From positions 1-64,000 of the forward strand of contig JANPER010000221.1 of assembly GCA_031423015.1 (NCBI GenBank): a DNA stretch of 64,000 nt, read 5' to 3'. The translations under genes were made by a program, and so were the position numbers. The DNA comes from DATGPD01 sp031423015 (GTDB lineage: Bacteria; Planctomycetota; UBA1135; UBA2386). Position 1 is the first letter of the stretch. Each line of letters starts with the position of its first letter. Positions 27,121 through 36,879 of this stretch are shown piece after piece. The notes under the pieces were generated by a model that saw only the letters and a program-made list of their open reading frames with translations, had not been told where the DNA came from and searched no databases.

Positions 27121-28443
27121 GTGTCTGCAAACAATCCGCGCACTTCGGCCGCCGAACGCATCCTCGCGCTCGTCGCGCCGCTCACCAACTACGAGCGCAA
27201 CCGCCAGGACAAGCCGCGTTGGTCGCTCGACAACATCCGCACGCTGCTGGCGCGACCCGGAGCGACGCCGGCGCGCGGCCTCGCCGTGCAGGTGGGTGGG
27301 TCGAAGGGAAAGGGCACCACGGCTCTCTATCTCGACGCGTTGGCACGGCGCCTCGGGTTGCGGTCAGGGGTGTATTTGTCGCCTCACGTCGACGACGTCA
27401 CCGAGCGCGTGCAGATCGACGGCCAGCCGACTCCCATGTTGGAGGATGTGGTGCGCGAGCTGGTCGACTTTGTGAAGCGATCACGTCTCGCGGACGTGAG
27501 CTTCTTCGAAGTGATGACTGCCGCGGCGGCGGAGTGCTACGCCCGCGCCGCGGTCGACCTCGCGGTGTTCGAGGTCGGGCTCGGCGGCCGCCTCGACGCC
27601 ACGACCGCAGTGCCGGTTGACGCGTCGATCCTCACCAACGTCGAGCTGGAGCACACCGATCTGCTGGGCGACACCGTCGAGGCGATCGCGGGCGAGAAGG
27701 CGTACATCCTGCGGCCCGGCAAGGTGGCGTTCACTGCTGCGCGCAACGGCGCACTGCGCGTGATCGAAGCGTATGCGCGCGAGGTGCAGGCACCACTGCG
27801 GGTGCTCGACCGCGACCTCCTGCTGGCCATCACGCACGACGACGGACGCACCTTGAGTGGCGTCATCACCGACGGCGGCACGCGCCTGCCGTTCGTGTTG
27901 CCCGACGCGGCGACCTTCGAGACGCAGGCGCTGACGCTTGTTGCTTGCTGTCTGCGGGCGCTGCGCCCCGATCTGGCGCCCAACCTCGCTGCGGCGCTCG
28001 ACCCGGTGCGCTTCCGGCCGCATCTCCCGGCGCGCTTCGAGCGCATCGTGACCCCAGACGGCGTGTTCGTCGTGGATGCCGCTCACACCGAACGTTCCAT
28101 GCAGGCGACGGCGACCGAGGCGGCGCGCATGGCGCCCGGCCACCGCTTCGCCGTGCTGTTCGCGTCGGCGGCCGGCAAGCGTTGGCAAGCGGAGTTGAGC
28201 TGGCTCGCGCCGATTGTCGATACCTTGTACGTGACCAGACTCGAAGGCACGGCCAGCGAGGACGCGCAGACAATCTGTGCGGGCGCACGCACCGTGGGCC
28301 TGCGGGCCAAGGCGGTCGACGGTGCGGCCGAGGGTCTCGCGGCTCTGCGCCGGCACCAAGGGCCTTGGTTGGTCACCGGCTCGTTCTACCTTGCCGGTCA
28401 GGTCCGTCGCCTTCTCGGGGTGCATGCCGCGTCGCGATCATGA
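27121..28443 (+). CDS. folC: Folylpolyglutamate synthase / dihydrofolate synthase
   Basis: Protein of 440 residues from the GTG at 27121. Mur-ligase-like ATP loop GGSKGKGTT (about 60-68), YLSPHVDDVTERVQID, FEVGLGGRLDATT, ILTNVELEHTDLLGDTVEAIAGEKA and a C-terminal FVVDAAHTERSMQATATEA are all FolC signatures. It adds glutamate to folates in the cytoplasm, and bifunctional members also make dihydrofolate. The start is inferred because upstream codons overlap the divergent esterase. The stop overlaps the start of the next gene (ATGA). Confidence 0.93.
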   Translation: MSANNPRTSAAERILALVAPLTNYERNRQDKPRWSLDNIRTLLARPGATPARGLAVQVGGSKGKGTTALYLDALARRLGLRSGVYLSPHVDDVTERVQIDGQPTPMLEDVVRELVDFVKRSRLADVSFFEVMTAAAAECYARAAVDLAVFEVGLGGRLDATTAVPVDASILTNVELEHTDLLGDTVEAIAGEKAYILRPGKVAFTAARNGALRVIEAYAREVQAPLRVLDRDLLLAITHDDGRTLSGVITDGGTRLPFVLPDAATFETQALTLVACCLRALRPDLAPNLAAALDPVRFRPHLPARFERIVTPDGVFVVDAAHTERSMQATATEAARMAPGHRFAVLFASAAGKRWQAELSWLAPIVDTLYVTRLEGTASEDAQTICAGARTVGLRAKAVDGAAEGLAALRRHQGPWLVTGSFYLAGQVRRLLGVHAASRS

Positions 28444-29009
28444 GCAACGAAGACCCTGACAACCTCGACTCCGAGTCTCTTGGCACCGGCACCGCCGGGT
28501 ATGTCGAGGACCTCTTCGTCACCGACTGCTTCCTGATCAAGGGTCGCTTGACCAACAAGTTCCAGCGCCTCACGCGCATGCTGGAAGACCACGAGCGCTC
28601 GTACCTATCGATCGAGGACGCCACTCTGGCGTCGCTGCGCGGACCCGAGGTCATCCGCACGCCGCGCGTGATGGTGAACCAGCGCGAGATCGTGTTTGCG
28701 CACGAACTGGTCGACGTCGCGGGTGACAACGCGCAACGCCGCCTCGCCGCCAACGGCAAGACGGTGCGCGTGCGCGGCTTCTACAACGGTGCCGTGCAAC
28801 TCGAGCTGTCGGGCAACTGCGAGCCCGGCGCCTACGAGCCCAAGCGCGGCAACCGGCGCAACTACTTCATCATGACCGAGCCTGTGGTGCGCGGGCTCAG
28901 CTTCGACGAGAACCCCGAGCTGAACATCCTGCGCAAGCTCAGCTACGCGATCGTGCGCAAGGACAAGCTCGCGTACATCTACGACTTCAGCGACGGCGCT
29001 GGGGTGTGA
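28440..29009 (+). CDS. Conserved-looking hypothetical protein
   Basis: Unrecognised protein of 189 residues, translationally coupled to folC by an ATGA overlap. It opens with an acidic stretch (SNEDPDNLDSESL), then a probable beta-rich part: VTDCFLIKGRLTNKFQRLTRMLEDHERSYLSIEDATLASL, VMVNQREIVFAHELVD and VRVRGFYNGAVQLELSGN. The pattern of paired strands resembles small metabolite-binding or scaffold proteins, but no family can be named. No signal peptide or membrane segment is seen. The coupling suggests a cytoplasmic function near folate metabolism, without direct evidence. Confidence 0.75.
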   Translation: MSNEDPDNLDSESLGTGTAGYVEDLFVTDCFLIKGRLTNKFQRLTRMLEDHERSYLSIEDATLASLRGPEVIRTPRVMVNQREIVFAHELVDVAGDNAQRRLAANGKTVRVRGFYNGAVQLELSGNCEPGAYEPKRGNRRNYFIMTEPVVRGLSFDENPELNILRKLSYAIVRKDKLAYIYDFSDGAGV

Positions 29010-29057
29010 GCGCGCGGTCGGCCGGCATTCCGACGTCGGTTGGCGCACGCGCCCGGG

Positions 29058-29834
29058 TCAGCGCGCGGCCACTGGTTGAATCTCGATCCTCAGGGCGTTC
29101 GATGTCGAGAATCCAGCGGGCGGGCAGGGTGGTGGGTTCATCGGGCCCATCCAGCAGAACTGTGCGCTTAGCTCAACGCCGATCAGCTGGGCGTCGTGCG
29201 GTATCGCGAGCACGAGGCGGGAGGCACCAGAGCCATTGCTATCGGTCGGCAAAGAGAGCAGCGGGTCGAGCCAGACGTCCACTCCAACCACGCGAATCGG
29301 TCGCGTTCGGACGCCGGTTCCGATCAGGATCTCACCCCGCGTGTTCGGTGGCGCACGCGTGCACGTCACAGCGAACTGCGAGTTGCCGATCGATGGAATC
29401 GATGTGACGCCGATCGCGAGCGGCCCGTCGCAGCCAGGGCTGGAGGCCCCGATCATCTGGACGCCCGTTGGCAACAGGTCGAGCTTGGCGATGAAAGCGT
29501 CCTGGTAAGGGCCGCCATTGTACGACGTATCCCAACCGTCGGCCGTCGTGGGGAAGTTCGACGAACTGGTCTCACCGACGACGACGGCAACGCCACGATC
29601 GTCCAGCGTGAGGGCGTGCACGAAGTCGTCGGACGAGCCGCCCAACAGCGTGGAGTAGGTCAGCTGCAGGTACCCGCGCAGACTGGGGTCGAGCCGAGCC
29701 ACGAAACCATCCTGGGAGTAGCCTGCGTGCCGCCGCATCAGCGCTCCGGGGGTCGTGGGGAACTCGCTGAAGAAGTGCGGCCACCCATTCGACGAGACTT
29801 CTCCGGCCAGCGCGACCGGAACGCGAGAGGGCAC
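29058..29834 (-). pseudogene. N-terminally truncated SBBP-repeat secreted protein
   Basis: The 258-codon frame matches the last repeats and C-terminal module of the large SBBP protein at 31434-34022. It has FPTTPGALM, DGFVARLDP, YSTLLGGSSDD, SNFPTTADGWDTSYNGGPYQDAF, then GPLAIGVTSIPSIGNSQFAVTC and the tail SNALRIEIQP. It begins in the middle of a repeat and has no signal peptide or upstream repeats, so the front has been lost. It could still be translated from the Met at 29834, but export would fail. It is probably a relic of a tandem duplication or partial conversion with its neighbour about 2 kb away. Confidence 0.7.
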
Positions 29835-29942
29835 AGAAAAACGCTGTCGCTCAGGAGCACCTCAGGCGAGGGGCATACGAAGGCACACGTCCCTTTCGGG
29901 ACCATCGTGTTTCCCATCAGAGGCCGAGGCCTCGACAAAGCC

Positions 29943-30746
29943 ATGAAGACCATCGTAGACAACCGCCTCCTTAGCCGTTTCCCTGGTAGCCTCGTACTGG
30001 CTGCCAGCCTCCTGCTCGCGGCCGTGATCGCGCCGCCCGGTGACAGTGCCTCCGCTGCCACCGACATCGTCACGGTCAGCACGAAGGCCAGCCGCGACGC
30101 CACGCTTGCAGAACGGCCTGTGCGGGACGAGGAGATCCCGTTCAAGAAAGCGCGCATCTATTGGGAGTACAACGCCACCGCGAATGATCTGGGTGTGCAC
30201 GTCACTCTCGATGCGGAAGACTGGACGCGTCTGCGGATCGAGAATCCGAGCGAGAGAACGCTGTTCGACGTGAGGGGCCGTGGGCCCTACCAGAATCTCG
30301 GCATGACCGAGTTGTTCTTCGAGGGCGCGGAGCCGTCGCTCAACGAGTTCCCTCTCGCACGTCTGCTCGCGATGTTCCCGGAGGGCGACTACACATTCGA
30401 GGGCGTGACCGTCAACGCGGAAGAGCTCGAGAGCACGGCCGCGTTCACGCACGCGATACCGGCAGGCCCCCGGGTCTCGGCAACCGTGGGGTCGAACAAT
30501 CGCCTCCTCATCACCTGGTCCGAAGTGACCTCACCGCCGGTCGGCTTTCCCAACCGGCCCATTGCGATCTCGGGCTATCAGGTGATCGTCGAATCGTTCC
30601 AGGTCACGCTGCCGGCCACGGCACGGACCGTCACCGTCCCGCCGGAGTTCGTCGCCGCGCTGACGCCCGGGGAGCACCAGTTCGAAGTTCTGGCGATCGA
30701 GCAGGGTGGCAACCAAACGCTCACCGAAGGCTACTTCACCAAGTAG
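29943..30746 (+). CDS. Secreted hypothetical protein with FN3-like end
   Basis: Protein of 267 residues from the ATG at 29943. It has a long signal peptide (LVLAASLLLAAVIAPPGDSASA). The middle part is unrecognised (IYWEYNATANDLGVHVTLDAEDWTRLRIENPSERTLFDV ... GMTELFFEGAEPS). The last 90 residues resemble a fibronectin type III fold (NNRLLITWSEVTSPPVGFPNRPIAISGYQVIVESF ... GEHQFEVLAIEQGGN). The first part may bind or process a ligand and the FN3-like part may space it from the cell. The frame is open far upstream, but that section overlaps the antisense relic and lacks support. Confidence 0.75.
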   Translation: MKTIVDNRLLSRFPGSLVLAASLLLAAVIAPPGDSASAATDIVTVSTKASRDATLAERPVRDEEIPFKKARIYWEYNATANDLGVHVTLDAEDWTRLRIENPSERTLFDVRGRGPYQNLGMTELFFEGAEPSLNEFPLARLLAMFPEGDYTFEGVTVNAEELESTAAFTHAIPAGPRVSATVGSNNRLLITWSEVTSPPVGFPNRPIAISGYQVIVESFQVTLPATARTVTVPPEFVAALTPGEHQFEVLAIEQGGNQTLTEGYFTK

Positions 30747-30818
30747 TGGAGTTCGCCGCGGCGCGCCGACGGCCCGAGCGCCAAGGCCGCGTCGCGTGAA
30801 CCAGAGTGCGGAGCCCGC

Positions 30819-31352
30819 ATGCCACCCTTCGTCAAGCTGTCGCTGCTGCTCGTCTTGCCGCCGCTGGCGTTGGCGCTCGGGTTGTGGTGCATCGCACCGC
30901 CGCCCGAGCCTGCGTGGGCCATGTTGCCCGCCACTCCGTGCGCCGAGCTGCTGTCGGTCGGCAGCGAGTCGGGGGGTGTTGCGGCACTGGCGTCGGGGCG
31001 GCCCGCATCGAGCCCCATGGCGCCGCCCGACTCTATGGCAATCCGGCACCCTGTGCCGGGTGACGCAAGCCAGCTCCCCGGGCGGAGCCGCGCACGGATC
31101 AGAGTCTGTGGCCAAGTGCGGCGCTGCGGTCAGCCCGTCCCACGCTGCGAGCTGACGTTCTACTTTGCGGGTCAAGAGTGGCGTGACAGGCACGCCGACT
31201 GGGACCTGACCGATCGCGAAGGTCGCTATGAAGTCGAGATCCCAGCCGCCACCTATCTCGTGTGTTGCGACGCTGGCTGGGGCGCGGTGATCACGCTCGT
31301 TTTGCGCAGCGGGCAAGGTCCACTCGCGTTCGACATCGAGCTGCCCCCATGA
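30819..31352 (+). CDS. Secreted protein with carboxypeptidase-regulatory-like domain
   Basis: Protein of 177 residues. An N-terminal signal or anchor (LSLLLVLPPLALALGLWC) is followed by a Pro/Ala/Ser linker of about 60 residues. A small beta-sandwich comes next (about 92-175): RIRVCGQVRRCGQPVPRCELTFYF, WDLTDREGRYEVEIPAATYLVCCDA. This layout fits the CarboxypepD_reg-like fold with a D-x-EGRY turn. Four cysteines may form disulfides outside the cell. It follows the FN3-like protein by about 70 bases. Function unknown. Confidence 0.7.
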   Translation: MPPFVKLSLLLVLPPLALALGLWCIAPPPEPAWAMLPATPCAELLSVGSESGGVAALASGRPASSPMAPPDSMAIRHPVPGDASQLPGRSRARIRVCGQVRRCGQPVPRCELTFYFAGQEWRDRHADWDLTDREGRYEVEIPAATYLVCCDAGWGAVITLVLRSGQGPLAFDIELPP

Positions 31353-31433
31353 ATGACGGGCCCCACCGCGGCTCTTGCAGCCCAACGCTTGTACTTTCTC
31401 GACAGAGTCGCTTACGTGGCCGACGACGAGTCG

Positions 31434-34022
31434 TCAGGGTTGGATCGTGAGGTCGAGGGCGTTGGAGGCCGACAAGCCAAAGGGCGGGCAAGGCGGCGGT
31501 GAGTTGGGGCCGGCCCACAAGAACTGCGCGAAGACGCGCACGCCACCCAACGACGGGACGTTGACGATCGGCACCGACACCTCGCTGGCGCCGACTTGGT
31601 TGCTGGTCGCCGGGAGCTGCAGGAACACGAGCGTGGGATCGACCCAGACCTCGGCGCCGAACACCACAACCGGGCTCGCGAACCGGTTGCCAGTGAGCGC
31701 AAACAGACCCGACGCGTTCGGCGGCGCGTTGCCGCAGGTGATCGCGAACGCGGCGTTGCCGACGCGCGGCATCGACGTCACTGAGATCGCGAGCGCTCCA
31801 GTGCAACCGGCGCTCGAGCGGCCGAACGTGGCGACGCCGGTGGGCAGCATGTCGAGGCGGGCGACGAACGCGTCGAAAGTGCCGCCGTTGTAAGTCGTGT
31901 CGAAGGCCCCGGCCGTGGTTGGGAAGTCGGCGGAACTCGTGTTCCCCGCGACGATGGCTTCACCCCGGGCATCGAGCGCCACGGCATCGCCGGTCTCGTG
32001 GAACGTCCCGCCGAGGAAGGTCGAGTAGACGAGGCTCAGGAGCGTCGGCGAGAGGCGCGCGACGAACGCATCACCGCCCGGAGCCGTAGGGCCGTTGTAC
32101 GTCGTGTCGAATGCGCCCGGCGTGGGCGGGAAGTCGGCGGAACCCGTGCTCCCCGCCACGGTGGGCGCGCTCCGCGCATCCAGCGCGAGGGCGTTGATGC
32201 GCTCGTCGCTTGTCCCGCCGAGGAAGGTCGAGGCGATGAGGTGCGTGCCCGTCGGCGCGAGCTTGGCGACGAATGCGTCACTCGTGCCGCTCAGGCTCGT
32301 GTCGAATGCGCCCGGCGTGGTCGGGAAGTCGGCGGAACCCGTGCTTCCCACCACGGTGGCTACGTCGGTTGCGTCGAGGGCAAGTTCGAACGCGTAATCG
32401 ACGAGTGTCCCGCCGAGGAAGGTCGAGTAGACGAGGCTTGCCCCCGTCGGCGACAGCCGGGTGACGAAGGCGTCACCAGGGAGGCTGCCGCCGTTGAAGC
32501 TGGTGTCGAAGGCGCCCGGCGTGGTCGGGAAGTCGGCGGCGGCGGTTCCGCCCGCGACGGTCGCTGCGCCCTGTGCGTCGACGGCAACCGCGTAGGCGCC
32601 GTCGTCGTCCGTCCCGCCCAAGAACGTCGAGTAGACGAGGCTCGCGCCCGTCGGGGCGAGGCGGGCGACGAACGCGTCGCCGTTGTAGAGCGTGCCGCCG
32701 TTGTAGGTCGTGTCCAAGGCGCCGACCGTGGTGGGGAAGTCGGACGACGAGGTTTGTCCCGCGACCGTGGCTACGCCCTGCCCGTCGAGGGCGAGGGCGA
32801 AGGCCCGGTCACTGGCCGTCCCGCCGAGGAAGGTCGACCAGGCGAGGCTCGCGCCCGTCGGCGACAGCCGGGCCACGAACGCGTCTCTGAAGAAGGCATG
32901 ACCGTTGAAGCTCTGGTCGAAGGCACCGGGCGTGGTCGGGAAGTCGCTGGACCCGGTCTCGCCGGCGACGGTCGCCACGCCCTGCGCGTCGAGGGCGAGC
33001 GCATACGCCGTCTCGTTGCCCGTGCCGCCCAGAAACGTCGAGTAGACGAGACTGGCGCCGTCTTGTGCGAGCCGGGTGACGAAGGCGTCGCCGGGAAGGG
33101 GGAGGCTGCCCCCGTTGAAGGTCGCGTCGAAGACGCCCAGCGTGGTCGGGAAGTCGACCGACCCCGTCCCCCCCGCGATGGTCACGGCGCCTTGTGCGTC
33201 GAGGGCGAGGGCAAGCGCGTAGTCGTAGCCCGCTCCACCCACGAGCGTCGACCACACCAGGCCGGGGTCGACGACGAGCGCCCAGCCGGGTTGGCGGCCG
33301 GTCACGTCGAAGCCGAAGCGGTCATCGCCGCGCAGCACGTAGTGGCAGGCGATGGGGCGCTTGTCCCCCGCTGGGCCCACCTCCCAACTCAGCGGCACCG
33401 GCATACGCACGGGGCCCACGCCGGTCTCGAAGACGAGGGCGCCGTCGGTATCGACGCGCATCCGCTCGATACCCTCGACCGCGATCTCGACGGGCCCGAG
33501 GTCCGCACCCGGTTGCAGGAGCAGGTCGTACTCGAATTGCCCAGCGTGCTCGCGCGCGCGCACGTCGACGCCGGGTTGCACTTCGCGGTAACGCACCGAC
33601 TCGTAGAGCGGCACGTCGCTCTGCCACCGGGCTCGGTCAGTGCCGAGGAAGTAGTTGTGACGTCCGGGCAGCTGCACCTCGGCGATCAGGGTCGGTGCGC
33701 TCGCGCCCGCGAAGGTCATCCGCACCGCGACGCCGCGCGCGGTCGCGCTCTCCTCTTGGTTCGCCGCGGGTCGCTCCGTCAACGTGAAGGTCCATCCCTT
33801 CTCTTCGAGGAACACGTTCATCGCCCCGACCCGCGCCACGTAGCGCGCGGCGTGTGTCCACTGCCCAAGGTTCGGCACGAACGCCACCGGCAGGCGCCCG
33901 AGCCGGCGCGCGCCCTCGGGGTTCGGCACGAAGCAAGAGCGCGGCGTGCGCTGTTCGGCCAAGAGCGACACCAGGGTTGCGAGCGTTGCGATCGCACAGA
34001 CCGACGTGAGGGAGATCTTCAT
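31434..34022 (-). CDS. Large secreted SBBP-repeat propeller protein
   Basis: Protein of 862 residues from the ATG at 34022, with a signal peptide (SLTSVCAIATLATLVSLLA). An N-terminal domain of about 220 residues (FVPNLGQWTHAARYVARVG, YFLGTDRARWQSDVPLYESVRYREVQPGVDV) is typical of SBBP proteins. Seven repeats of about 60-65 residues follow, each with Y/WST..GG, AL(A/T)LDA.G and FPTT.GA(F/L)D motifs, forming beta-propeller blades. The last 115 residues are the shared C-terminal module ending SNALDLTIQP. It is probably exported and surface-attached or extracellular. Near-identical repeats invite unequal crossing over, which may explain the broken relative at 29058-29834. Confidence 0.9.
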   Translation of the reverse strand: MKISLTSVCAIATLATLVSLLAEQRTPRSCFVPNPEGARRLGRLPVAFVPNLGQWTHAARYVARVGAMNVFLEEKGWTFTLTERPAANQEESATARGVAVRMTFAGASAPTLIAEVQLPGRHNYFLGTDRARWQSDVPLYESVRYREVQPGVDVRAREHAGQFEYDLLLQPGADLGPVEIAVEGIERMRVDTDGALVFETGVGPVRMPVPLSWEVGPAGDKRPIACHYVLRGDDRFGFDVTGRQPGWALVVDPGLVWSTLVGGAGYDYALALALDAQGAVTIAGGTGSVDFPTTLGVFDATFNGGSLPLPGDAFVTRLAQDGASLVYSTFLGGTGNETAYALALDAQGVATVAGETGSSDFPTTPGAFDQSFNGHAFFRDAFVARLSPTGASLAWSTFLGGTASDRAFALALDGQGVATVAGQTSSSDFPTTVGALDTTYNGGTLYNGDAFVARLAPTGASLVYSTFLGGTDDDGAYAVAVDAQGAATVAGGTAAADFPTTPGAFDTSFNGGSLPGDAFVTRLSPTGASLVYSTFLGGTLVDYAFELALDATDVATVVGSTGSADFPTTPGAFDTSLSGTSDAFVAKLAPTGTHLIASTFLGGTSDERINALALDARSAPTVAGSTGSADFPPTPGAFDTTYNGPTAPGGDAFVARLSPTLLSLVYSTFLGGTFHETGDAVALDARGEAIVAGNTSSADFPTTAGAFDTTYNGGTFDAFVARLDMLPTGVATFGRSSAGCTGALAISVTSMPRVGNAAFAITCGNAPPNASGLFALTGNRFASPVVVFGAEVWVDPTLVFLQLPATSNQVGASEVSVPIVNVPSLGGVRVFAQFLWAGPNSPPPCPPFGLSASNALDLTIQP

Positions 34023-34050
34023 CTTGGTTCGGTTCAGACTCTGCACGGTG

Positions 34051-35809
34051 TCATCGCCCGAACACCAGCTCCAGCGCGTTCGTGAAGTCGAGGCCGAGCA
34101 AGGTCTGCCCTGGGAAGGCGACGGCCTGCGCGGCCAGGCTCACGCGCGCGAGCGAGGGATGGGACGGGACCGCCAAGCCGATGTCGAAGGTCCCGGCAGC
34201 CGGCGCTCGTACCGTCACTGACCCAAAGCTCGTACCCCGTCGCCGGTTGGTAACCGGCGAACAAGAGCGTGCGCTCGTCGAGCGCCTGCAGGTTCAAGGG
34301 CCCGTTGCCGGGCGAGTTGCCGGGCACGAGGTCCTTCACGAGGGTCGTGCCGGCGGCGGTGCCGTCACTGCGCCAGAGTTCGCGCCCCGACGCGGTGGTC
34401 GTCGCGGCGAAGTAGACGAAGCCGCCCATGCTGGCGAGGCCGCCGGGTGACGAGCCGGTGGGCCCCGGCTCGATGTCGGCGATCAAGCGGGTGCCGGCCG
34501 GTGTGCCATCGGTGCGCCACAGCTCGGCGTCGGTATTGCCGCCATTGGCGCTGCCCGCAGCAACGAAATACGTCTGCCCGCCAACCTGCGTGAACTCGCG
34601 GGGGAACGAGCCGAACGTCGGCACTTGCTGATCGAGGTCGTCGACCAGGGCTGTGCCCGCGACTGTGCCGTCGCTACGCCACAGCTCGACGCCTGTCTGC
34701 TGGGAGGTGGCGGCAAACACGCACGCGTTGCCACTCGCGAGCAACGCGAACCGATCCCCGTCGGCGAGTGTGGCTAGCGGCACGAAGCGCGCACCGCCGG
34801 GCAGCCGTCGTGTTCCGAGGAGCGTGCCGTCGGAGACCGAGGTCGTGATCACGGCCGTGACGAAGAACAACCGGTTGCCGTCGGCGACCAGCAAGCTCGG
34901 CGCGGTGCCTGTCGTCAACACGGGCACGAAGTTGGTGCCGGCCGGTGTGCCGTCACTCACCCATAGCTCGTAGAACGACGTGGTCTGGTCACGCGCTGCG
35001 AAGAACAGCTTGCCCGCCGCCGCAGTCAGTCCGTGCGCAAGGTTCGACGGCACCAGCAGCGTCGTGCCAGCGGTTGTGCCGTCGCTGCGGTAGACGCCAG
35101 CGTTGCCGATGAAGAACAGCGCCCCCAAGGTGGCGAGCATCGGTTGGGTCGTCACTTCCGCCGGCAGCGCGACGGCGAGGCGCGTACCCGCGGGCGTGCC
35201 GTCGGAACGCCACAACTCGACGGCCTGTGTCGGGTTGACGCGCGACACCGTGAACCACAGCGCACCGCCCTGGACGGTGAGGCTCACCACGGGAACCCCG
35301 GCGGCCACGCGAGTCGTACCGGTGGTGGTGCCATCGCTGCGCCAGAGTTCTTGCGTCGCGGTTGCGAAGTAGACCGCACCGGCAAACGGGGTGAGCAACG
35401 ACGGTCGCGATCCGGCCTCACCTGGCGCGAGGTCGCGCACGAGCGTCGTCCCGACGGTCGTGCCGTCGGTTCGCCACAGCTCGGCGCCGATGCTGCCGTC
35501 GTCGGCGGCGAACAGCGTCAGCGTTCCCAGGGGCGCAAAGCCCGCGGGCGACGAGCTACCGCTCCCAGGCCTGATGTCGGCGACGAACTGCGTGCTCCCG
35601 GGTAGGCCGCTCGTTCGGTACAGCTCGCGACCCGTCGCGAAGGTCGTGGCTGAGAAGTAGACGTGCGAGCCGACGGTGCGCAGCGCGCCGGGTTCGGACG
35701 ATGCGGGCGCCCCAGTGGCGTTGGCGTTGATGTCGCGCAGGAGGGCCGGGCTCTGAGCCGAGGCCGTGCTGATCAGACCGACAACGAGGGTCAGGGTGCG
35801 TAACAACAT
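34051..35809 (-). pseudogene. ELWxxDGT-repeat secreted protein with broken C-terminus
   Basis: The main frame starts at 35809 with a signal peptide (LLRTLTLVVGLISTASA) and has about eleven ELWxxDGT.xGT repeats of about 50 residues, a family of predicted propeller proteins. After the last ELWVSDGTSAG the frame turns to low-quality Arg-rich sequence and ends at 34034. The neighbouring frame (about 34200-34051) instead encodes the second half of the shared C-terminal module (GTFDIGLAVPSHPSLARVSLAAQ ... FTNALELVFGR). The first half of that module is missing altogether. A deletion of about 150-200 bases that also shifts the frame fits best. The product may still be exported but lacks a proper tail. 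Confidence 0.75.
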
Positions 35810-35917
35810 GCGAGGACCTCCGAAATGCGCGCGCGGGGCGACGCGTGCGCGAGACATAGCGCGGGAGCGAGAAACCGTAACGCGCCTGTTGGAAAGCAAC
35901 TGCGGACTCACGTCGGT

Positions 35918-36180
35918 TCCCGTGCGCCATGCGCGCGAGGCCAGTGCCGACAACCGTACCGTCGGTGCTCCACAACTCGATGCCGCCAGTACCCGGTGTT
36001 GCCGTTCCGCCCGCAAAGTAGACACGCGGACCGAACGCGGTCATCCATGCTGCCTCGAAGCTGACCGAGCCGAAGGCCCCGCCTGCGCCTCGGAGATCGA
36101 CCGTGCCGATGGTGGTGCCGTCGGTGCGCCACAGCCCGCGCCCGAACAGCGGTGCGAGACGGTTGTGCATGAGTCGAGTC
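35918..36180 (-). pseudogene. Fragment of an ELWxxDGT-repeat protein
   Basis: About 85 codons carry two repeat cores, GLWRTDGTTIGTVDLRG and IELWSTDGTVVGTGLARM, with the joining stretch AFGPRVYFAGGTATPG. Both ends run into unrelated sequence: no signal peptide, no further repeats and no C-terminal module. It lies about 110 bases upstream of the start of the adjacent ELWxxDGT gene on the same strand, so it is probably the left-over of an internal duplication or a decayed tandem paralogue. Confidence 0.7.
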
Positions 36181-36419
36181 AGATTGATTCTCACCCGCGT
36201 GCGGGGTGTCGAGTGGTCGTGCGGGTTGTGAGGTGAGCGTATCCACGACGGCACCGCACTTGTTGTGCCGGGCCGATCAAGCGTGCGGAGGTTGAGGCAC
36301 TCCGCGCCCGAAGCGTTGGTTGGTCTGTGCGCGTCCGCGCCTTGGCGTGCGTGGCTTGCGATGCGCCGATCTGATGTGGGGCCGTACAGAACTGGCGTGA
36401 CGGGCTAGCCTCGTGTGCC

Positions 36420-36869
36420 GTGTCGATGCGCGTTCCAGTGACTGAGGGCCCGGTGGCGGCTTGGCTCGATCGGGCGGTGGCGCTCACGGTGCTGGGCGCC
36501 GGCGTCGCCGTGATCTGGGCGCTCGCTGGCGTCGAGCCCGACGCGCGTGGCTACGGCACGCACGAGCAACTGGGGATGGCGGAGTGTGGTTGGCCGCAGC
36601 GCTACGGCATGCCTTGCCCAACCTGCGGCGTCACGACGGCGGCGTGCTACTTGGTGCACTGGTTACCGTGGCGCGCGTTGGTGACACAGCCGTTTGGCGC
36701 GGCCCTTACCGCTACCGGCCTATTCGTGATGGCCAACGCGCTCGCAGATCTGCTGCGCGGCTATTCGTTCATGACGCGCGCCTACTCATTGCGTCTAGGG
36801 CACTGGGTCATCGGTGGCGCCCTGCTGCTGCTCGCAGCCTGGGGCTACAAGGTGATCGTCGGGGTGTGA
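36420..36869 (+). CDS. DUF2752 membrane protein
   Basis: Protein of 149 residues with three hydrophobic segments (about 22-40, 85-108, 125-146). The diagnostic motif MPCPTCGVTTA (about 64-74) is the C-P-x-C-G-x-T-R-like signature of DUF2752 proteins, small membrane proteins of unknown function found across Bacteroidota, Planctomycetota and others. The two cysteines may be redox-active or bind metal. GTG at 36420 and ATG at 36426 are both possible starts. It is convergent with rsgA, ending 10 bases before its stop. Confidence 0.88.
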   Translation: MSMRVPVTEGPVAAWLDRAVALTVLGAGVAVIWALAGVEPDARGYGTHEQLGMAECGWPQRYGMPCPTCGVTTAACYLVHWLPWRALVTQPFGAALTATGLFVMANALADLLRGYSFMTRAYSLRLGHWVIGGALLLLAAWGYKVIVGV

Positions 36870-36879
36870 CGACGGCGAG

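Noticed and set aside
31900..33200. Regularly spaced repeats that could look like a CRISPR array
   Set aside because: Units are about 190 bases, in frame, and encode the SBBP blades; there are no short repeats with unique spacers and no cas genes.
31998..34085. 695-codon plus-strand frame opposite the SBBP protein
   Set aside because: Its regular repeats mirror the SBBP repeats on the other strand; the composition is Arg/Glu/Gly-rich and unlike a real protein.
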